From assembly GCA_015680685.1 (NCBI GenBank), contig MNCI01020965.1, positions 104,729 to 168,728 on the forward strand: a stretch of 64,000 nucleotides of DNA, in the 5' to 3' direction. Source of the DNA: Gnetum montanum. Lineage: Eukaryota > Streptophyta > Gnetopsida > Gnetales > Gnetaceae. Both the position numbers and the translations under genes were made by a program. The notes beneath the pieces are model-generated. The model was not told the origin of the DNA. It searched no databases and saw only the letters and a list, made by a program, of their open reading frames with translations. Below, piece after piece: positions 56,951-64,000 of the stretch. Positions within the stretch are counted from its first letter, which is position 1. The number at the start of each line of letters is the position of its first letter.

Positions 56951-58360
56951 ATCATTAAGATAATCACATTCAAGATAATATATTATTTTATTCAAGGCTT
57001 TGATTTTCATGATTTCTTTACCATTGGGTTTGTTGATAATGCAAAAATTACTCTTGAAATTGATATTATTTTCTCCATTAGAGACTTTTCCAATAGAGAT
57101 GAAAGGAATGAAAAGATTAGAAACATACTACATATTGGAAATGATGACTTTTTTATTGTTTAATTTAACTATGCAATCTTCTATTCTTTCTTTGAGTAAG
57201 TTTTTTCCATCTCTAGTTTTAATGTTGCCAAGATTATTGTTTGTTTTGTAATTTAGAAGATAATTTTTATAGGGTATAATGTGATTGGAACACCCACTAT
57301 CTACAATCGAAGAATATTTCTTTATTTCTTTAATTGAATTGAAGGATACATAATTTCCTAGCTTTCCTTCTTGAGTATTCTTTATAAAAGATGAGGAAGT
57401 ATCTTATTCAATTTCTAAAATTGATTCATGTATTTTTTAAAAAATCAATTCTAGTCTAGAATTGATTAATGATATGATCTTTTCTTTTGAAAAAGTTGTA
57501 ATATGGTACTAATTCTTGGCCCTATCTTTGTCTTCCAAATTAATTCCATCTACCTCTTTTTCTAGATGAACCTCTTTCTCTTCCTCCTATATTTTGATCA
57601 TCATTTTCTTCTGAGTTTTTTTTATCTCTATTTTGATAATTGAATTTTTCTCTCTCCTTGAATATTCATTTCCTACCTCTTCCTCTTTGGTTAGCTATGT
57701 AGGCTTGATCATCTTCATTAAAGTAATTATTATTCTTCATAATTTATAGGGTTCTAACTCAAACAACTAATTCATTAATAGTAAGTATATTGAAGTCATT
57801 TAAAAGAGTAATGTTTTTCATCATGTTTTTAAATATTAGATCTATGTAGAGAGCTTGAACAACTTTATAAACCTTTTTCCTATTGGTATATCCATGTACA
57901 TATTCATATATTTTTCATAAGCTATCATACATTTTAATGAAGAAGTCTTCACCATCTTTATTTCTTCTAATTTCTAGGGTATCAAATTTTTTTTGTAGAT
58001 TAGTTGCTACAATTGTTGATTTTCTGAGATTTCCTTATATTCTAATTGGAGATTATCTCACATTTCTTTGAAAATAGTATGAATACTTTATCTACCAAAA
58101 ATAACTTATGAGACACTAGCCAGTAGCATCATGAGAGTCAAATTGCTATTCTTCTTTGTTGTTTCATATTCTTTGATTTTTAATATGGTCAAATCTTCAA
58201 AATATTTGATGAATTTAAAACATGTTTCAACTATTTCCCAATAGTGATTATGTTCAAGTTCTTAAATCATCCTTGTACATAGGCTAAAATTTTGAGAGCC
58301 ATCAAAGATGATGGAGCATCTAGCTATGTCTTTTATGCTCATTTTTGTAGGTGAACTTGT
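56951..58360 (-). pseudogene. C1 gag and retropepsin
   Basis: On the minus strand a degraded copia Gag starts near 58340 (MSIKDIARCSIIFDGSQNF) and continues with EIVETCFKF, DNLQLEYKE, FDTLEIRRNKD (frameshifted) and ARG-rich sequence. The protease part (about 56951-57345) is almost open: IVDSGCSNHIIPYKN (57265-57310, the copia form of the DSG active site), then VSNLFIPFISIGKV and NFCIINKPNGKEIMKIKAL. Only one stop, at the W of the ..M-YVSNL block, breaks about 130 residues. The integrase zinc finger and core should follow but are absent. Confidence 0.85.
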
Positions 58361-58361
58361 C

Positions 58362-58373
58362 ACTCTAATACAA
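58362..58373 (-). other. C1 primer binding site (initiator tRNA-Met), decayed
   Basis: ACTCTAATACAA against the canonical GCTCTGATACCA: three differences, two of them G-to-A. Confidence 0.65.
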
Positions 58374-58375
58374 AG

Positions 58376-59175
58376 TGAAGGAATTTTAGGTAGTGAAAGA
58401 ATTACTTGGTTAACTTGAATTCACAATGAATAAACTAAGAAAATTTATATTTTTAGAAATCTTAGGAAGTATGATAAAAGATATCTAGAAATTGAGATTA
58501 TGTTATGTTCTTTTCAATCTATCAAAAATCATAGTAATTATGGTAGTGTAAATTTGAGAGATGATAAATCAAAAGTTGTTAAGCTTTTTATATTAAAATT
58601 TTACATAAACCTTCCTACATATATTATCTTTTAAATAAATATAAAATCACATTAATTCATTGTGATATGAGAGATAAATAAACAAATCATTAACCATAAT
58701 TTATTCTAGTAAAATTTTAGGACTAAAAAAATTTCAAAAATTGTAAAGAGATTTCCTTCCAAATCATAATAGATATTAAGATGAAATCTTATATACCTGT
58801 AGCAATTTATTACATCTTTCAAATAAATCTAGAATCACTAAAAAATGTGACTAGGATATAATTGAAATAGTGAATACCCCTAATTCTACCTATTCAACTT
58901 CCAAGATTAAGTAAATAGTAATGAATGATGTTGATGAATGTTCATAAATTGATGAATTGATAAAATATTGATGAATTGATGATGAAATAGTGAAATTCTT
59001 GCTAAAATTATTTTGATTATTTCATGATACAAATTTCCAAGAGATGTCTTGGATATATGTATGTGACAAGTGGGGAAGAGTTTAGTAAAAATAATAAAAT
59101 ATAGTCCCAATACTTAAAAAAAATTAAAATTAATATATATAATTGGGGCCAAAATAACATTACAAATATCCATCA
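58376..59175 (-). repeat. C1 right LTR (5' LTR)
   Basis: 800 bp, aligned with 2199-2910. The two LTRs are clearly more diverged than those of A2, A3 or C2. The minus-strand open frame at 58907-59110 is chance. Confidence 0.8.
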
Positions 59176-59640
59176 ATCCAAAAATTTTCTATATTTTATT
59201 AAAATAAACTCCTATTATATAATAAAAATAAAAAATTATTGTCTTCTACTCTAAAAAGACAACCATACAAATCTAACATATAGAACATGATAATCACCAT
59301 AACCTTGTAACATGATTAGTCAAATAACTCCTAGTCATAATTAAATAACATAGTTTTCTAAATAACACTAATATCTTCATAAAAATTAAACAATAATATG
59401 TGGATTGAGGTCATACTTTCTAAATGCTTATTTCTCCCCCATAACCCTCATATCTTGCAAGCCATAAAGACCATACTAGACATCTAGCAAGATTCATGTG
59501 CATAGTCATGGTAATTTATAATCAAAATGTATATCATAAAATGACATCACTAACTATACACCCTAATGATCCCCAACTAAGTCTAATAAAGTATTAATAA
59601 ACATAACAAAATACTATGCAAACCTAGGGTGAGGGGCTAT
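59176..59640. other. Unassigned AT-rich sequence right of C1
   Basis: No coding motif is clear. It may be the 3' part of the LINE or a separate older repeat. Confidence 0.5.
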
Positions 59641-60233
59641 AAATAATTAATTTCCAACTTTCATCATCTTGCAAAGCTTAATAAATTTATTTAGCAACAA
59701 GCAGTATTTCTTGAAAACAAGTTAAGAAAAACTTAAACCATCTAATTTCTTATTAAGAGTTCATAATTTCTAATTAAATTCAAAAAAATTAATGACAAGC
59801 ATTATTGTTTCCTTACAAAATCCTAATAAGTTGCTCTAACTATTCATACAATCTTTTAGAAGGATCCATAAATGAAGATTAATAAACATGAATAGATTGT
59901 AAAATTTTAGAAGAAATAATAAATCCTCCTACCAAAGATAATTATTTTCTAACTAACTTATCGATTTTTTGATGAAATTTATGAAGAAATTCTTCCAAAA
60001 AATGATTCGTAAAACCTAAGGGATGAAAAGGAATGCCTAGTAGAGTTATAAACTTAGAAGATTGAACTCAACTTCAAGGAAAATTAGAAGGCCCAAATGG
60101 AATATTTTTAAGCTTGGATCTCATAGCATGATTTTTGTTGCAATTAATAGCACAACTAGAAGCTTTATAATAAGCTTACATATAATGGAGGGTGGTACTT
60201 AAGTTATTATTAGTTGTTCTTAATAATAATAAA
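59640..60233 (-). pseudogene. L1-type LINE: RT thumb region
   Basis: In the minus sense, AYYKASSCAINCNKNHA (about 60125-60175), LLGIPFHPLGF and LSLVGGFIISSKILQSIHVYY (about 59880-59950) match the C-terminal RT region of plant L1 LINEs (YKASG..IN..K, YLG.P.G, L.GR...IK.VL.A...Y). It continues from the RT core at 61114-62095, from which the solo LTR separates it. The element lacks an intact frame. The left border is approximate. Confidence 0.8.
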
Positions 60234-60238
60234 CTATC

Positions 60239-61108
60239 TGATGAGTAGTGAGTAGACCCTACACCCAACCATATGAAACACTAAGCATTCACATGTGATT
60301 TGGTTGAATTCCATGGACTTATATCCTTTTAAGTACATTGGTCTCTAATAAGTGAAACTAACCTATTGCAATTGTTGTCTTCCCAATTACACTTGTGAAA
60401 TGCAAAAGTATGGTTAAGTGTAACTATTATTTTTATGTTTTATGTTCTAACTTGCCTAAGAATAAAGAATGATGAAAAAAGTAACTTAATTGCTAATTTA
60501 ATCTAACTAGCTAACACGTCACTAATCCTAACATAAGCATCCATTCCCACTTGTCATACACATCCTGAATATGTTTAATGCTACTAGGTAATCAAATGTT
60601 AAGTGTTACTAGGATTACCAAGTGTCAAGCGTATGCTCAAAGTCATCATACTTATGTGATTAATTAGTCGCTATTTAATTTAGCTTAGTAAAGCTTAATT
60701 AATTACTTAAAACATTAAATGAAATTGCCTAAAATATTAAATGAATAAAGGAAAAAATTAATCTATTTCAAAGTGCTACAAGGTTTATCAGAAAGTTCAT
60801 CTTTATTGCTACACACACTATTGTGCTCAAGTAAAATAGTGTTCAAATAAAGATCTATACACTCTTTGACTCCTACTACAAGCACTTAGAAATTTATTCT
60901 AACTTTTGAATGACAAAACTATAAGAGCTTCACTACAACTATGAGACTTATTTCCATACATGTGGCTGGTGAGTATGTATTTATAAGCAAAATAGGAAGC
61001 CTTGTCAATGGGTATGTGTCAACAAGTCAAACCCCATATTGATGGGGTCCCATTGATAGGGTTGCATTGATGGCGTCCAGTCAATGTGGCCAACCAAACA
61101 ACTCATCA
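60239..61108 (-). repeat. Solo LTR of the Athila-like family (A5)
   Basis: 870 bp, TGATGAG...CTCATCA, flanked by CTATC (60234-60238) and TTATC (61109-61113), one transition apart. No internal sequence follows on either side, so the body was lost by LTR-LTR recombination. U3 in the minus sense holds several ATTGATGGGGT/CATTGATRGGGTT repeats (about 61010-61090), a third variant of the family's U3 motif. A TATA box (CTTATAAATAC) lies at about 60976-60990. Confidence 0.9.
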
Positions 61109-61113
61109 TTATC

Positions 61114-62095
61114 ATATGTAAAGTAACTATTAATAATTTGGTATTGAAAATTAGGAAAATATAAACCTTTGATCTTGTCTTAAAAGAAATAGTGCTTTAA
61201 AATATAAAAAAGCTCCAGCAATAAGAGTAAAAAGATAAGAAGAAATAGAAAAACCTTATATAATTGATATTTAAAGAATAATTATTGAGGAATAGTTCTT
61301 ATTAATACATATCTTGATACTAGTAGAGAAAAATAACATTCTAACATGAGAGATAAAAGAAGAACCTAGGCCAAATTTTTATAAGATACATAGTATAAAA
61401 GTCCACACCATCATGTCATATGCTTTTGCATAATCTAATTTAAAAAGAATAATATCTTAATTAGTATTCAAAATCAAAGTAGTGATCTTTGTAGTTGTAA
61501 AAATGTTATCCAAAATAATTCTAAACAAAACTTGTTTATTCTTCTTTGACTAATTAAGGCAAACACCTTCAAAATTTTAAAGTAAAATAATTAACAATAA
61601 TCTTTTAACTAACATTCAACAAAGTGATATGCTATCAATTAGGGATTTTAAATTTGTTACTTGACTTAAAAGTTAGTTTTATCAAATCTTGATTAATCAT
61701 TTACTCAAAAGTACCTCTCTAAAAAAAGCTTCCTTATATATACTAAAAAAAATTAATAACAATATCATTCCAAAATTCTATATAAAACTAAGAAGCTAGA
61801 TCCTCTAAACTAGAAGATTTTGTATGAACTATAAGGAAAAGAGCTTCTTTAAAATCTTACATTGTTAACACATTATCCTCTTAAAAAATGAAGAAGAATA
61901 AGTGGAACTCACAAATATATAAGAATCTAAAATCTCTTTATCAATACCTTATGAAGTAAATACATGTAAATAATGATTAAATAAAGCATTTAAAATATTT
62001 ATAAAAGTAGAGAGAATCTCATCATTAACATAAATTTCATCAATTTAATAACTCTATTTAGGACATTTTAATTTAATATTTTATTCTATAACACC
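61114..62095 (-). pseudogene. L1-type LINE: RT N-terminal and palm region
   Basis: The minus strand gives a degraded RPISLCN block (SLIDSISLC, about 61625-61650), SKKNKQVLFRIILDNIFTT (about 61500-61555, from QSGFV..R.I.DNI) and LFKLDYAKAYDMMVWTFIL (about 61400-61450, the LD..KAYD palm motif). These are the hallmark RT blocks 1-3 of plant L1 LINEs. Several stops are present. RT would have copied the LINE RNA at the target site. The 5' part, including the endonuclease, is not recognised and is likely cut by A6 near 62100. Confidence 0.85.
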
Positions 62096-62099
62096 ATGA

Positions 62100-62544
62100 G
62101 CATGATCACTTTGAGCACAATATATTAACATTTGGTAACCCTAGTAGTGGATACTTGACATGACTAGTAGTAGACACTTAGTAATCCAATTATGTTGATA
62201 TAGGTTAGGATGGGTACAGAAAGCGGGAATAGATGCTCTATGCTTACGATATTTTAGAGTACCTTTCAATGCATAGTTAGTTTAATATTTTAATATCTCA
62301 ACGAATTCATCTTCTTAATATTTTAATAATAAAAATGATATAAAAACAAATATCTTATGCCTCAATCATACTTAACCATACCAGTTAAGCTAGTGTTAGT
62401 GATGATTGGGAAGACAATGATTAGTAAATTAACACCTAATTATCTTGGATATCATTAGCCTAAATTTTCACTAAATTTGACCAAATCACATCTACACACT
62501 TGTGATTCATATGGCTGAGCATAGGAAATACTCGTTTCTCATCA
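62100..62544 (+). repeat. A6 5' LTR, truncated
   Basis: It resembles the 3' half of the Athila-family LTR (GGTAACCCTAGTAGTGG, then CTTAACCATACCAGTTAAGC, then a CATATGGCTGAGCATAGG..CTCATCA end). The U3 and TATA half is missing. Confidence 0.75.
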
Positions 62545-62690
62545 TTCGAGCCATTATCAAGGATCTTTTATTGTGTGCTAAGTGTTCTAGATAATTAAAT
62601 CATACAAAGATCATTATAGAAACATAATGAACCATTATTAGAAAAACAATAATATTCTCTTATAGGCACACTATAAGAAGAAACTAAGAA

Positions 62691-64000
62691 ATGGTTTCTT
62701 CTTGCAAAGATAATTTCACACCTACCAGTGATAGAATAAGAAAGACCCTAGATAAAGTATCTAAATAACTCAAAGTTGCATATACTCATTTGGACTCATA
62801 CTCTCTAGACTTTACATTAATTCTACACTAGGATGAGCAGATGTGATGAGATACCTAGAGGGCATCATTTTGGTATCACTTGATTATATCATTCCATCAA
62901 TGTACATGGTAGCATTCATAAACCTAGGATTGGAAGTAGCAATCCTAGATTACCAAGTGAGAGATCATCTCTTCAAATATTGTCAACTAATGAAGACTAA
63001 TCTTAAAAAATAAAAACTCATGCAGGTCCACCATGAAGTCTCAAGTATATAAGAGTTCTGATTATATTGACATCATGGTTAGAAAAGAAGAACATAGGAT
63101 ATCAATTAGGTAGATCTCACAGCAAAAGTCCTTCTTTCTTTGGTGAAGACAACATGACCCACCAATATTTATGCTCAATCTCAATAAGTAACTAATCCAA
63201 GGAGAGAGTTGGATACAAAACTAGAGGAACCTCAAGACCAAGGTCTCTCAATCACCAAGAAGGAAAGTAACCAAGGGACTAAAGAAGGGGAGCAAGCCAA
63301 CAAAACTCTCCTAACTCTTCGTCCTCACCATCTTCCTAATCTTCTAGCTTTGATGAGGAGAAGCATGACTGGGATCAAAGGGAAAATGATCAAAGATAAG
63401 ATGGAGATGAGAGAAGTTCCCATCATAGGAATGGAAGAATGGAATATAGACATAAGTAAGAAGAAAAGGGGAATCACCAAGAAAGGAGGCATAGTAGGCC
63501 ACACCATAAGAGACATGGCCATGACAAGGATCATGATGAATGAGATACCTATGATGAACCATTTCTTACTACAAGGAATATGATCAAGATTCATAAGATA
63601 GTATATATCCCCACTACACATTAGAGAAAGTGTAACTTGTTTCCTAAGATGCTCATAAAGGAAGCTAAAAGTTAGCACAAGTCCTTGAAATTAGAAGACA
63701 TTTTCAGATAAAATACAATGCTAAAAATATTCAATGATAAGTATCAATAAACTCTAGGATGTCCAATTTGAGGAAACATCTTCAATGGTGGAAACAAGAT
63801 AACAATGAATTCCTTCATGTAGTCTTAGAAAGATACTATTTTTTGCTACACCAATGCCCATGCCATAGTTTTTCTTATAGGGAGAAACTTTACCATATCA
63901 TAGATGGGCTTAGAAACAAAACTAGAAAGATTCTTGGGGTTTATGTCCAAGGAAGACTATTAGAAATGAGGGCTCATTATACCCAAAATCTTAATAACTA
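62691..64000 (+). pseudogene. A6 gag, 5' part, decayed
   Basis: It starts at the ATG at 62691 (MVSSCKDN), matching MSSSSNK of A3. A basic, His/Asp/Arg-rich region at 63200-63580 corresponds to the same region of A3 and A1. The 124-residue open frame at 63209-63583 is partly a shifted reading of it. The Gag core follows at about 63660-63990 with blocks homologous to A4 Gag (FNDKYQ, LERYYFLLHQCPCHS and YHIIDGLRNKTRKILGVYVQ), in changing frames. It is cut by the window end. Confidence 0.82.

Larger units (their letters stand above)
2199..59175 (-). mobile_element. C1: old Ty1/copia element hosting all the nested insertions
   Basis: Two diverged direct repeats begin TGAAGGAATTTTAGG at 2199 and 58376 and end near CATCA at 2910 and 59175. 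Between them, on the minus strand, come gag, a retropepsin, integrase C-terminus, RT with a YIDD motif and RNase H. That is the Ty1/copia order, with RT after integrase. Flanks are ATACA (2194-2198) and ATCCA (59176-59180), one mismatch. A degraded initiator-Met primer binding site lies at 58362-58373. Subtracting the three outer insertions and their duplications leaves about 5.1 kb, short for an autonomous copia element, and the integrase core appears missing. The coding parts lie at 56951-58360, 49765-50476, 34478-34777 and 3104-4130. The element is the oldest layer and inactive. Confidence 0.85.
62100..64000 (+). mobile_element. A6: Athila-like element entering from the left, continues beyond the window
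   Basis: Truncated LTR (62100-62544), primer-site remnant at 62546-62563 (CGAGCCATTATCAAGGAT-like, differing from the tRNA-Asp site mainly by transitions), then gag in the same order as A3. The rest lies outside the window. Confidence 0.8.

Noticed and set aside
57000-57251. Plus-strand frames at 56900-57251
   Set aside because: They overlap the C1 protease, which is clear on the minus strand (IVDSGCSNH).
59830-60175. LINE endonuclease domain
   Set aside because: Some residues looked like an endonuclease block, but the order on the minus strand and the YLG.P and GR..IKxVL-type motifs fit the RT thumb. The endonuclease should lie to the right of 62095.
63209-63583. 124-residue plus-strand frame as an independent gene
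   Set aside because: It lies in the basic region of the A6 gag, and the frame that matches A3 is a different one, so this reading is mostly a shifted shadow.
1-64000. Host cellular genes
   Set aside because: No exon-like frames with non-transposon domains were found on either strand. All frames of size are explained by retroelements or chance.

Overview
This window looks like gene-poor, repeat-packed nuclear DNA from a land plant, most likely a seed plant with a large genome. I cannot name the species. The DNA is AT-rich. It has plant-type Ty1/copia and Ty3/gypsy retrotransposons, tRNA-Asp and initiator-Met primer binding sites, and an L1-type LINE. I found no host protein gene, tRNA, rRNA or CRISPR array. 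Almost every base can be placed inside a retroelement, and most reading frames are broken copies of gag or pol.

Layout. The largest structure is one old Ty1/copia element on the minus strand, here called C1 (about 2199-59175). Its gag, protease, integrase C-terminus, RT and RNase H are recognisable but lie in four pieces separated by later insertions. Three Ty3/gypsy elements of one Athila-like family sit inside it: A1 (4131-34477, minus), A3 (34778-49764, plus) and A4 (50477-56950, minus). A1 is itself interrupted by a fourth family member, A2 (6321-14827, minus), by a gag-only copia element C2 (14990-20913, plus), and by an unclassified insertion of about 2.6 kb in its integrase. A3 is interrupted by T1 (41750-48877, minus), a Tat-like gag-protease element. 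Right of C1 come an L1-type LINE on the minus strand (about 59640-62095), split by a solo LTR of the Athila-like family (60239-61108), and the 5' part of another family member, A6 (about 62100 to the window end, plus).

How the parts work together. Only A1 still shows RT, RNase H and integrase, and all are inactivated. A2 and A4 keep gag plus a downstream ORF. A3 keeps gag-protease. T1 and C2 keep gag with or without protease. The window is therefore dominated by pol-less elements that must have been copied in trans. The Athila-like family carries a long 3' ORF in the envelope position. It has an N-terminal domain resembling the 'putative plant transposon protein' family and a long predicted coiled coil. 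This ORF survives in copies that lost pol, and it lies downstream of an internal copy of the LTR promoter motif in at least one element. A4 is the freshest insertion, with a perfect ATCAT target duplication and an unbroken 659-residue Gag.

Assembly notes. Two long N runs (26492-26692 and 50676-51458) and five single Ns are present. The single Ns at 2918 and 3103 bracket an exact 184-bp inverted copy of 3674-3857, which looks like a scaffolding or gap-filling artefact.
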